Source: Planctomycetota bacterium (lineage in GTDB: Bacteria > Planctomycetota > UBA1135 > UBA2386). From it: 64,000 bases of DNA. The stretch spans positions 62,001-126,000 of the forward strand of contig JADJPQ010000009.1 of assembly GCA_016713175.1 (NCBI GenBank), written 5' to 3'. Below the pieces are notes generated by a model that had not been told where the DNA came from, searched no databases, and was given only the letters and a program-made list of their open reading frames with translations. This document shows, in pieces, positions 26,161 through 34,136 of this stretch (within the stretch, counting starts at the first letter, position 1; each line of letters opens with the position of its first letter). The position numbers and the translations under genes are program-made.

Positions 26161-27465
26161 ATGTCGTCGCCCCTGACCCTGACGCCCGCCCAGGTCCGCT
26201 CGGTCCGTATTCTCGCGCAGGGATTGCCACCGGCCGCGCATGCCGAACTGGTCACGACGCTCGCTGCCACCGGTTTCGTCCGCACGCTCGGCGGCAGTGA
26301 CGTCTATGTCGCCGCCCGTTCGCGCGTCCCCGGAACCACCCGCGCGCAACTCGATGCCGCCGTGGCCGCGCGCGAACTGCAGGTCGTCCCGGCGGTGCGC
26401 GGTTGCATCTACCTGGTGCCCGCCGCCAATGCGCCGCTGTGCCTTCGGGTCGCCGAACATCTCAGTCGCGATCGCGATCGGCGCGATGCCGACAAAGCCG
26501 GCATCCGTCCGGGCGAGCTCGAACGGCTCGGTGACGCCGTGCTCGCGGCGCTGACCAGGACCGGACCGGCGACCACCGATGTGCTCCGCCGCGCACTGCC
26601 GGAGGGTTCGATCCGGAGCCTCGGCGACCGCGGCAAGAAGGTCGGCGTCAGTTCGCCGTTGCCGCCGACGCTGCGTCGGCTCGAGTTCGCCGGCCAGATC
26701 GAACGCACGCTGCCAGACGGTCGACTCGATACCGAACGCTATCTGTGGCGCGTCACTGCCAGGAACCCGTTCACCAAGGCCCGGTTGCCCGACGACCCGA
26801 TCGATCTGCATGCACGGTTGCTGCAGCGTTTTGCCGCCAATGCCGGAGTCGGGACACTGCGCGCATTCTCGGCCTGGGCCGGCATCCCGCTGCGCGACGC
26901 CAAGGCGGCGGCGGCAAAGGTCGAACTGGTGCCGGTCGCGATCGCGGGCGCCGACGAGCCGGCGTTCGCCACCGCGGGGATCGAAGCCCTGCTCGCCGAC
27001 GCTGAGCGCGCCGACGAAGCCGTTGCCCTGCTGCCGTTCGAAGACAACCTGCCGCACCTCGCCGGCGGCCCGCACAGCTTCGTCGACGAGGCCTTCCACG
27101 GTCTGTCGGTGCCGTCGTGGGGCAACCAGCGGCCGCAACCGCTCGGCACCGCCGCGCACCTGGCCTTCCGGTCGGTCCTGGCCGATGGCGGCGTCGTCGG
27201 CTTCTGGGAGTACGACCCCGATGCCCGGATCGTCGTCACGCGCTGCTTCCAGGCGCCGAGCCGCGCGGCGGCGAAGCAACTCGCCAAGCTGGCCGACGAA
27301 CTGGGTGCGTTCCTGCGCGACGAGCTGGGGCACGGCCACAGCTTCTCGCTCGACGACGACGACGCATTGCGTGAGCGATTGCAGATGCTGGCGGCGATCA
27401 GCGGCGGCAAGCCGGCCGCCCCGGCGAAACCGGCCCGAGCCCGCGCGAAGCGGCGATCGGGCTAG
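26161..27465 (+). CDS. AlkZ/YcaQ-like winged-helix DNA-binding protein
   Basis: 434 residues with the AlkZ-like (HTH_42) layout. An N-terminal winged helix (LTPAQVRSVRILAQGLP) is followed by YVAARSRVPGTTRAQLDAAV and RGCIYLVPAANAPLCLRVAE. Tandem winged helices come next, and a C-terminal beta domain with LLPFEDNLPHLAGG and GTAAHLAFRSVLADG. YcaQ-type members are DNA glycosylases that unhook crosslinks using a Q-x-Q motif just before the segment that here reads LGGSDVYVAARSR. By my alignment the two glutamines are replaced by G and S, so the catalysis is in doubt. The C-terminus is Lys/Arg-rich. No obvious operon partner. Confidence 0.75.
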   Translation: MSSPLTLTPAQVRSVRILAQGLPPAAHAELVTTLAATGFVRTLGGSDVYVAARSRVPGTTRAQLDAAVAARELQVVPAVRGCIYLVPAANAPLCLRVAEHLSRDRDRRDADKAGIRPGELERLGDAVLAALTRTGPATTDVLRRALPEGSIRSLGDRGKKVGVSSPLPPTLRRLEFAGQIERTLPDGRLDTERYLWRVTARNPFTKARLPDDPIDLHARLLQRFAANAGVGTLRAFSAWAGIPLRDAKAAAAKVELVPVAIAGADEPAFATAGIEALLADAERADEAVALLPFEDNLPHLAGGPHSFVDEAFHGLSVPSWGNQRPQPLGTAAHLAFRSVLADGGVVGFWEYDPDARIVVTRCFQAPSRAAAKQLAKLADELGAFLRDELGHGHSFSLDDDDALRERLQMLAAISGGKPAAPAKPARARAKRRSG

Positions 27466-27468
27466 CTG

Positions 27469-27759
27469 TCAGCCGAGCACGCGGTACGAACGGATGTCCG
27501 GCGGTGCGGCCACCAACGCCGGTGCCTTGGCCAGCAGTTCGGCCACGTGTGGTGTCTGCAGGTGGCGCGCCACGTCGGCCTCGCTGCGCCATTCTTCGAG
27601 CATCACGAATTCATCAGGGTCGGTCGTACTGACCGTCAGTTCATAGCGCACGCATCCCGCTTCCCGACGGGTCGGCTCGAGCATCGCGGTCAACGCCGCC
27701 TGCAGGGCGACGCGGGTCTCCGGGCGGGCGACGGCACGGGCAACGACGCGGATGGTCAT
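27469..27759 (-). CDS. Antibiotic biosynthesis monooxygenase (ABM) domain protein, quinol monooxygenase-like
   Basis: 96 residues, a complete single ABM domain. The pattern is a beta strand (MTIRVVARAVARP), a helix (RVALQAALTAMLEPTRREAG), the CVRYELTVSTTDPDEFVMLE segment, EWRSEADVARHLQTPH and a final strand. Family members such as YgiN-type quinol monooxygenases act on quinones or reactive small molecules without a cofactor. The gene converges on the AlkZ-like gene with 3 bases between stops. Substrate is unknown. Confidence 0.85.
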   Translation of the reverse strand: MTIRVVARAVARPETRVALQAALTAMLEPTRREAGCVRYELTVSTTDPDEFVMLEEWRSEADVARHLQTPHVAELLAKAPALVAAPPDIRSYRVLG

Positions 27760-27853
27760 GTGCGTGGCAGGTAGGGGTTGCCACCATCATGTCACCCACG
27801 AGTCGCCGATGCACGAGACCGCGCCCGCGGACCGGCACGTCGTCGGCCGGTGA

Positions 27854-28087
27854 TCACGCCGGCGGACGTTCGATCTCCGCCAATTCACGCCGTACGGCGT
27901 CGACCACGCGCGCCAGCCGACGCACGCACGGATCACACGAACTGGCGCAGCAGAATCGCCAGGTATCGTCCGGATCGTCGAGGTGCTGCAACACGAAGCG
28001 CAGGTAGGTCGGGTCGACGCGTTCGCCGAGCAGACGGGCGACGATCCGCCGTTCGAGTTCGGCCTGGACCAACGGCGGACGGGACAT
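27854..28087 (-). CDS. Small cysteine-containing hypothetical protein (77 aa)
   Basis: The frame starts MSRPPLVQAELERRIVARLLG and is helical and charged. Cysteines are clustered at about 49-57 (FCCASSCDPCVRR), a pattern that could bind a metal ion. There is no signal peptide. I do not recognise the family. It is divergent from the S9 peptidase gene, with 147 bases between starts. The frame is open much further upstream on the opposite strand of the peptidase gene, but that part is a shadow. Confidence 0.5.
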   Translation of the reverse strand: MSRPPLVQAELERRIVARLLGERVDPTYLRFVLQHLDDPDDTWRFCCASSCDPCVRRLARVVDAVRRELAEIERPPA

Positions 28088-28234
28088 CGAGCTTGGACGA
28101 ATACCCGGCGGATCCGCTGGTGCAACCACGCCGGACCGGAACACGAGGGCCAACACTCGACCTTCGCCAACGACACGAATGCAACGATGCTGCACACGCG
28201 GCAGGTCACCGTCGGCATCCCGGGAGGCGTGGGT

Positions 28235-30328
28235 ATGGTCCGCGCACCCATGCTTCGCCCGACGTTCCTTGGTCTGTTCCTCGTCGTCCACCCGCTGCTG
28301 GCTCAGGCGTCGGCACCAGAAGCAACGCCACGTCCAGCTCTGCCGATGACGGTGGAACAGGCGATGCAACTGCAACACGTTCGCAGCGTGCACCTGGGCG
28401 CCAATTGCGTCGTCTGGTCGACGGTCGTGCCGCGCCCGATCGCCGATGGACCGGGCGGGCCGTGGCTGCACGTCTTCGTCTGTCCGGACCTCGCCGCCGC
28501 GCTGCGTGCCGAAGTGCGCGTGCAACCCCTGCTGGTGGGCAAGGAGACGCCCGGCAACCTGGCGATCCGCCCCGGCAGCCGCCACGTGACGTTCACTCGT
28601 CCGATCGACGGCCGCGCCCAGATGCTGGCGATCGCGATCGATGGCCAGGGCGAACCAAGTCGCGTGGCGACGACACCCGCGATCGCGCTGGCGAAGTGGC
28701 GCGCCGACGGCAAGGCGTTCGCGTTCACGTCGCTGGATCCGGTCGCGTCGACGCGCGCAGCCGCGCAGAAGGCCGGGTTCCAGCAGATCGTCGTCGACGA
28801 GGACTGGCGCCATCTGAGCCTGTGGGTCTGGGAGGAGGATCCGGCGCTGCCCGAGGGCCGGCTGCGCAAGGTCACCGAAGGCCGGACCGTCTTCGATTTC
28901 GAATGGGCACCCGATGGCAACCGCATCGCGATCGCGTCGGCGCCGCGCAATCTGGTCGACGACAGCTACATGTTCCAGCGGCTGTGGCTGGTCGACCTGA
29001 CCGCCGGTACGACCGCGCCGCTGGCCGACAACCCGGGCAAGCTCGGCGCCTTCACCTGGTCGCCGGACGGCCGCCGCGTCGCCTTCATCTCCGCCGAGGA
29101 TCGCAACGATCCGCACGCCGGCATGCTGTGGATCGCCGAGGCGTCCACCGGTCGCGCCCATTCGGCGACGCCGATGCTGCTCGGCATGGTGCAGGATCTG
29201 GAATGGACCGACGACTTGACCATCACGGCGCTGGTCAGTCACGGCACCCGCACCGCGATCGAGTCGTTGTCACCGCAACGGAACGACGAACCCGCGGCCA
29301 ACCTGTTCGGCGATGGCCGGCTGGCGATCACGTCGTTCACCCAGAACGCCGAGGTGATCGTCGCGGTGGGTTCGCGACCAGACCACGGCAACGAGGTGTT
29401 CGTTGCCAATCGCAAGGCACCACGACACCCGATCCGGCTGACCGACAGCAACCCTTGGCTCGCCGAGGTCGCGCTGGGCGAACAATCGGTCGAGGTGATC
29501 GGCGCGCGCGATGGTCTGCCGATCGAAGGGGTGTTGATCAAACCGCTGGGCTGGCGGGCCGGCCGCCGCCATCCGTTCGTGATCGTCGTGCACGGCGGCC
29601 CGGAAGCGCATTTCAGCAATGGCTGGCTGACCAGCTACTCCAACTGGGGTCAGTTGCTGGCCGCGCGCGGCTATGTGTCCTGGTATCCCAACTACCGGGC
29701 GTCGACCGGCCAGGGCGTCGAGTTCTGCAAACTCGATCACGGCGATCCGATGGGGCGTGAGTTCGAGGACCACCTCGACGCGATCGAACACTTCGCGGCG
29801 CAGGGCCTGATCGACCGCGACCGCGTCGGCATCGGCGGCGGCAGTTATGGTGGCTACGCGGCGGCGTGGGCTGCCACGCGCCATTCGCGTCACTTCGCCG
29901 CCGCGGTCTCGTTCGTGCCGTTCGTGCACATCCCGACCAAGTGGCTGACCAGCGACATCCCGTGGGAGTTCTACCTCGTGCACTACCAGGAGAAGTGGCC
30001 ATGGGAACAGCCGGGCTTCCTGGCCGACCGCAGCCCGCTGACGTGGGCGCAGGACTGCCGGACACCCCTGCTGCTGCTCGGCGGCACTGCCGATCCGCGG
30101 GTGCACCCGAGCCAGCCGTTCATGCTGTATCGCGCCGTCAAGTCGGCGACGACGACACCGGTCCGCTACGTGCAGTACCCCGGCGAGGGCCACGGCAACC
30201 GGACGAACGTCTATCAGTACGACTACGCGTTGCGCACGCTGCAGTGGTTCGATTCGTACCTGCAGGGCGATGGCGACCGCCGATCGCGGCCACTGCCGGC
30301 GATGGATGTTGGCTATCCGCTGAAGTAG
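28235..30328 (+). CDS. Exported S9-family serine peptidase (prolyl oligopeptidase/acylaminoacyl peptidase type)
   Basis: 697 residues. It has a signal peptide (LRPTFLGLFLVVHPLLAQAS), an N-terminal propeller with WD-like blades (FEWAPDGNRIAIASAPRN, FTWSPDGRRVAFISAED), and a C-terminal alpha/beta hydrolase. The catalytic triad is visible: serine in GIGGGSYGGYA, aspartate in GGTADPRVHPS, histidine in GEGHGN. An oxyanion-region HGGPEAHF motif is also present. It should cleave short peptides in the periplasm. ATG 28235 has a GGAGG ribosome-binding site with 7-base spacing. Confidence 0.92.
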   Translation: MVRAPMLRPTFLGLFLVVHPLLAQASAPEATPRPALPMTVEQAMQLQHVRSVHLGANCVVWSTVVPRPIADGPGGPWLHVFVCPDLAAALRAEVRVQPLLVGKETPGNLAIRPGSRHVTFTRPIDGRAQMLAIAIDGQGEPSRVATTPAIALAKWRADGKAFAFTSLDPVASTRAAAQKAGFQQIVVDEDWRHLSLWVWEEDPALPEGRLRKVTEGRTVFDFEWAPDGNRIAIASAPRNLVDDSYMFQRLWLVDLTAGTTAPLADNPGKLGAFTWSPDGRRVAFISAEDRNDPHAGMLWIAEASTGRAHSATPMLLGMVQDLEWTDDLTITALVSHGTRTAIESLSPQRNDEPAANLFGDGRLAITSFTQNAEVIVAVGSRPDHGNEVFVANRKAPRHPIRLTDSNPWLAEVALGEQSVEVIGARDGLPIEGVLIKPLGWRAGRRHPFVIVVHGGPEAHFSNGWLTSYSNWGQLLAARGYVSWYPNYRASTGQGVEFCKLDHGDPMGREFEDHLDAIEHFAAQGLIDRDRVGIGGGSYGGYAAAWAATRHSRHFAAAVSFVPFVHIPTKWLTSDIPWEFYLVHYQEKWPWEQPGFLADRSPLTWAQDCRTPLLLLGGTADPRVHPSQPFMLYRAVKSATTTPVRYVQYPGEGHGNRTNVYQYDYALRTLQWFDSYLQGDGDRRSRPLPAMDVGYPLK

Positions 30329-30340
30329 CCGCGCGATCCT

Positions 30341-31876
30341 TCACCCGCGCCGCGGCGGCCGCTGCTCGAGCAGGAAGAACAGCAGGTTGTTGGTGAACAG
30401 CGGGTTCTTGGTGAGCCCGATGTGGTCGTCGCTGAGGAACGTCACCGACGACCACGGCACCGGACTATCGAGCCAGCCGCCACCGGCCTGCCCGACACGC
30501 CGATCGGCGATCGTCGAAAACCGCGGCACGGTGCCATCGCCGGGTTCCCGCGTGCCATCACCGTCGAACAGCAGGCGACGCCGGCCACCGTCCGCCGGCA
30601 CCAGTCGGGCGCGCGCCAGCGTCGGGATCGTGTCGGCGGCGAACAACCGGATCTCGGTCGGCGGCGCCGACGGCGGCTGCTGATCGAGAGCGGCATGGAA
30701 GCCACGAGCGCGCTGCAGACACCACGCCAGGCGGGCTCGGGCCTGCTGTCGCCGGCGCGCCGGGTCGTGTTCGTCGGGCTGCAACCACTCGAGGTAGCGT
30801 GCGGCCGCGGGATCGAGCAGGCCCCAACCGTTCTGGTCCCACGTCGCGACGTCGTACAGATCGACATCGGCCGGAGCCCCACGTTCATCGCGCAGCAGGC
30901 CCTGGCCATTGCGCGGCAACAACTGGTAGATCGACGGCAGCGAGCCGAGCAGCCCGTGGTGGTATTCGGGCAGGAACAGCCCCGGCGCGAAGCCCTGCGT
31001 CAGCGTCTGCAGCGATTCCATCGCACCCAGATTGGGCGTGCCGACCAGGATCAGGCGATCGATCTCGCGTGCCCCGGCCCACGTCACCGGCGGCACCGAG
31101 CCATCGGACGGCAGATCGGCATCGCCAAACTGCAGGAACCAGCGCGCGATCAGCCCACCCATCGAATGCGCGACGATGTCGAAGCGGAACCCGTCGGCCA
31201 GCCACTGCGCCAGTTCACCCGCTTCGGTGGCACTGGTCGCATCGGGCCGCGTGCGCAGGAACTCGAGCCGCCTCCGGGCCCGCCGCTCGATGTCGACGCG
31301 CAGGTCGCGCAGATAGCGGCCGAACAGGGCCGCGTTCTCGATGTTGTCGCGCCGCCAGTCGTAGAAGAACGTGTAGCAGGTGTAGTGGTCCTGCGCGTAC
31401 GCCGGAGTCCCGGGATCGACCAGCACCGGATCGCGGTAGCCACCGACCCCGAGCGAGCGCAGGATGTCGGCGTAGACCTGCACGTTGATCACCGTGAACA
31501 GCAGGCCGAGCTGGATCGCGCGCAGCGGACCGGAGGCGAACACATCGGCGGCCGTCGGGTCGTACGGCCGCGGCCCGTCCGCCGGTGCCATCGGCAGGCC
31601 AAGCGCCCGCGCGCCATCGGCGGTTTCCGGATCGATCGCGTCGGACGTGAACGCGCCCCAGACCGTCTTGCCGGTAGAGCGCTGTTCGAGCCGCGAACCG
31701 AGGATGCCGTGGATCACGACCACCGGGTTGCGCGTCTGCCGCTGTGCCGCCGTCCGATAGATCTCGCGAACTGGCGGTTCGGTGCCGCGCGGCGACGAAC
31801 AGGCGACCACCAGCATTGCGGTCGTCAACATCGACAGGACCCACCGTTGTGGCGGGACGGAACGGTGGTCGCGCAT
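30341..31876 (-). CDS. Lipoprotein lipase/acyltransferase of the LCAT-like alpha/beta hydrolase family
   Basis: 511 residues. The N-terminus is a lipoprotein signal (MLTTAMLVVACSSP). The hydrolase core shows VVVIHGILGSRLE (oxyanion loop), FFYDWRRDN, the nucleophile in VAHSMGGLIARWF, LVGTPNLGAMESL, and a late DDHIGLTKNP that supplies the histidine. This matches lecithin:cholesterol acyltransferase/PGAP1-like lipases, which act on ester bonds in lipids. It probably sits in the outer envelope. It converges on the S9 peptidase gene (12-base gap). Confidence 0.85.
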   Translation of the reverse strand: MRDHRSVPPQRWVLSMLTTAMLVVACSSPRGTEPPVREIYRTAAQRQTRNPVVVIHGILGSRLEQRSTGKTVWGAFTSDAIDPETADGARALGLPMAPADGPRPYDPTAADVFASGPLRAIQLGLLFTVINVQVYADILRSLGVGGYRDPVLVDPGTPAYAQDHYTCYTFFYDWRRDNIENAALFGRYLRDLRVDIERRARRRLEFLRTRPDATSATEAGELAQWLADGFRFDIVAHSMGGLIARWFLQFGDADLPSDGSVPPVTWAGAREIDRLILVGTPNLGAMESLQTLTQGFAPGLFLPEYHHGLLGSLPSIYQLLPRNGQGLLRDERGAPADVDLYDVATWDQNGWGLLDPAAARYLEWLQPDEHDPARRRQQARARLAWCLQRARGFHAALDQQPPSAPPTEIRLFAADTIPTLARARLVPADGGRRRLLFDGDGTREPGDGTVPRFSTIADRRVGQAGGGWLDSPVPWSSVTFLSDDHIGLTKNPLFTNNLLFFLLEQRPPRRG

Positions 31877-31963
31877 GGCTGCCGTGAGCGTGCAGCGGCG
31901 TCGGGGCGGACGCCAGCCCGGTCATCAGGTAGCAGCGCCTGGCTGTCTGTCAGCCGTTCCGTT

Positions 31964-32404
31964 TCAGCCGGCCATCGGGGGCGGGAACACGATCACCGGC
32001 ACATGGGCCCGGCGCAGCACGTTCTCCGCGACCGACCCGAGCAGCAATCGGCGCAGACCCGAACGACCATGCGTCGCCATCGCGATGTAGCCGGCCTGCT
32101 CGCGCTCCGCATGCGTGCAGATCGCCGAGGCGACGTCGGCCGCATCCGCCACCACGACCTTGGTGCAGACATCCTTGCCGAGCGCCGCCGCCTGGCGCTG
32201 CAGTTCGGCCTCGTAGTCGGCGCGCAGCTGCGCCCGGTCCGGATAGGCGGCGATCAACCCGCCGGCCACCGGTTCGAACGGCAGGTTCTCGATGACGACC
32301 AACAGCGTGACCTGCAGGCCGAGTGCGCGCGCCAGCGCGACCGTCGGCGCGAAGGCGCGTTTGGATTCCTCGGAGAGATCGGTAGTCAGCAGGATCGGGC
32401 CCAT
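31964..32404 (-). CDS. Universal stress protein, UspA family (copy 1)
   Basis: 146 residues, one Usp domain. The strand MGPILLTTDLSEESKRAF opens the fold. The ATP-binding signature GRSGLRRLLLGSVAENVLRR near 115-135 fits the G-x2-G-x9-G(S/T) rule, so it should bind ATP. ATG 32404 has a GGAGA ribosome-binding site. The second UspA gene lies directly upstream on the same strand, 14 bases away, so they form an operon divergent from the CBS-domain gene. Confidence 0.93.
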   Translation of the reverse strand: MGPILLTTDLSEESKRAFAPTVALARALGLQVTLLVVIENLPFEPVAGGLIAAYPDRAQLRADYEAELQRQAAALGKDVCTKVVVADAADVASAICTHAEREQAGYIAMATHGRSGLRRLLLGSVAENVLRRAHVPVIVFPPPMAG

Positions 32405-32418
32405 GGTTCTCCGCAACT

Positions 32419-32829
32419 TCAGGATGGTGGACAGCAGACGACCGGAACCGGCGCCGCGCGCACGACCTTCGCCGCAATCGAGCCCAGCCGCAACCGGTCG
32501 AGCATCGACTTGCTGCTGCTGCACAGGAACAGGAACCGCACCTCCGGCCGCCGTACCCGCGCCAGGATCGCCTCCGCGACATCGTCCGCGGCCTGCACCT
32601 CGACCGCGCTCATCGTCCCGGGTGGCAACCCGGTCGCCAGCGTCCGCAACCGCCGCTGCGCCTCTTCGACGTCGGCGTGGACGTTACCGGTCAACGCCGG
32701 CGCCAGCAGTGGGTCGTGTACGACGTGCAGCAGCACCAGCTCCTGACCAAGACGCGAAGCCCAGCGCGCGGCTTTGGCACCCATCGCGGCAGTCGCGGGC
32801 GAGAAGTCCGTGGCGACGACGATGCTCAT
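32419..32829 (-). CDS. Universal stress protein, UspA family (copy 2)
   Basis: 136 residues. It begins MSIVVATDFSPATAAMGAK and ends with a SSSKSMLDRLRLGSIAAKVV segment followed by RAAPVPVVCCPPS. The nucleotide loop keeps the LGSIA part, but the leading Gly-x2-Gly is Ser-Lys-Ser-rich, so ATP binding may be weaker than in copy 1. It is the first gene of a two-gene UspA operon. The pair is divergent from a CBS-pair gene, which suggests shared control. Confidence 0.9.
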   Translation of the reverse strand: MSIVVATDFSPATAAMGAKAARWASRLGQELVLLHVVHDPLLAPALTGNVHADVEEAQRRLRTLATGLPPGTMSAVEVQAADDVAEAILARVRRPEVRFLFLCSSSKSMLDRLRLGSIAAKVVRAAPVPVVCCPPS

Positions 32830-32943
32830 GTTCTCGGGATGTTCTGGGCCAAGCGGCCCGGCGACGCCATGCGCACCAGGGCCACCCCGGAGCGGTCGGC
32901 GAAATACGCGCGCCGTGCGGCCTTTCGTTCGCTGGAGGCGCCA

Positions 32944-33531
32944 ATGAAGAGCACCCGACGTTCGACCAGGGCCACTGCCAAGGCCGCGGCCACGACCAAG
33001 ACCCGCCGCAAGCGAAACCAGGTCAGCGCGCCTCCGGCGAAGGCGACCCGGCCACCCCGCCGGTCCTTCGCCGAACGCACAGCCGGCGATGTGATGGTCC
33101 GGCGTGTCGTCACCGTGCCGGTCGACGCGACCCTGACCGAGGTCGAACGCGTGCTCGCCGACAACAAGATCAGCGGTGTGCCAGTCGTCGACGAGGAGGG
33201 CTGCGTGCTCGGCGTGCTGTCGGTCCGCGACCTGATCGAACACCACGCGGAGGAAGGCCGCCAACGGCGGCGCGGGCCGAGCTTCTACCAACTCGATGCC
33301 GAGGACTTCGACCAGGACGAACTCGAGGCCTACGACCTGCCCGACGATCCGGCGGCCACGGCCGAACAGGTGATGACGCCGCAGGTGCTCGCGGTCGAGC
33401 CGGACACGCCGCTTGGCGTCGTTGCCGCCACGATGGTCCGCCAGGCGGTGCATCGCCTGCTGGTTCAGGAGGACGGCAAGATGGTCGGCATCATCAGCGC
33501 GATGGATCTGCTGCGCGCCATGGCCGACTGA
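32944..33531 (+). CDS. CBS-pair protein with basic N-terminal tail
   Basis: 195 residues. The first 45 or so are Lys/Arg/Ala-rich (RRSTRATAKAAATTKTRRKR), then two CBS motifs at about 47-100 (DVMVRRVVTVPVDATLTEVE, GVLSVRDLIEHHAEEG) and about 140-195 (QVMTPQVLAVEPDTPLGVVA, GIISAMDLLRAMAD). CBS pairs bind adenine nucleotides such as AMP or ATP. The basic tail may contact nucleic acid or another protein. ATG 32944 has a GGAGG ribosome-binding site. It is divergent from the two UspA genes. Confidence 0.9.
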   Translation: MKSTRRSTRATAKAAATTKTRRKRNQVSAPPAKATRPPRRSFAERTAGDVMVRRVVTVPVDATLTEVERVLADNKISGVPVVDEEGCVLGVLSVRDLIEHHAEEGRQRRRGPSFYQLDAEDFDQDELEAYDLPDDPAATAEQVMTPQVLAVEPDTPLGVVAATMVRQAVHRLLVQEDGKMVGIISAMDLLRAMAD

Positions 33532-33616
33532 TCCTCCTGAGCCTGGGCGCGCGGCGCGGGTCCGATTGCGCCGCATGCTGGTCAACGAACGGTCCGGCGT
33601 TCTATGCTCGCGGGTC

Positions 33617-34132
33617 ATGGCCAACCCGACCGCGACCTTCGAGACTTCCCTGGGCACGTTCACCGCCGAGATCTACCTCGACAAGATGCCGACCACCGCC
33701 GGCAACTTCCTCGAACTGGCGAAGTCCGGGTTCTACGACGGCCTGCACTTTCATCGCGTGATCCGCGATTTCATGATCCAGTTCGGCTGCGAATACAGCA
33801 AGGATCCGAACAGCCCGCGCTGCGGCACCGGCGGCTCGCCGCGCGGTCGCATCCAGGACGAGCACCCGCCCGCCCACAAGTTGTCGAACGAGATCGGCAC
33901 GCTGTCGATGGCCAACACCGGCCAACCGAACTCCGGCGGCGCGCAGTTCTTCATCAACACCAAGCACAATTCCTATCTCGACTGGTTCACGCCCGGAGCC
34001 AGCAAACACCCGGTGTTCGGCAAGGTGACCACGGGTCTGGAGATCGTGCGCAAGATCGAAAGCACGCCCACCGCCGCGGCGGACCGGCCGAAGACGCCGG
34101 TCAAGATGATCAAGGTGACGATCGCCGAGTAG
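33617..34132 (+). CDS. Peptidyl-prolyl cis-trans isomerase, cyclophilin type
   Basis: 171 residues, the normal single-domain length. The motifs FETSLGTFTAEIYLDKMPTT, FYDGLHFHRVIRDFMIQFG, GTLSMANTGQPNSGGAQFF, and HPVFGKVTTGLEIVRKIEST are typical of bacterial PpiB-like cyclophilins. The active-site arginine in FHRVI and the phenylalanine/glutamine of the AQFF segment are present. There is no signal peptide, so it is probably cytoplasmic. It converges with the HEAT-repeat gene, 4 bases apart. Confidence 0.94.
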   Translation: MANPTATFETSLGTFTAEIYLDKMPTTAGNFLELAKSGFYDGLHFHRVIRDFMIQFGCEYSKDPNSPRCGTGGSPRGRIQDEHPPAHKLSNEIGTLSMANTGQPNSGGAQFFINTKHNSYLDWFTPGASKHPVFGKVTTGLEIVRKIESTPTAAADRPKTPVKMIKVTIAE

Positions 34133-34136
34133 CGCT

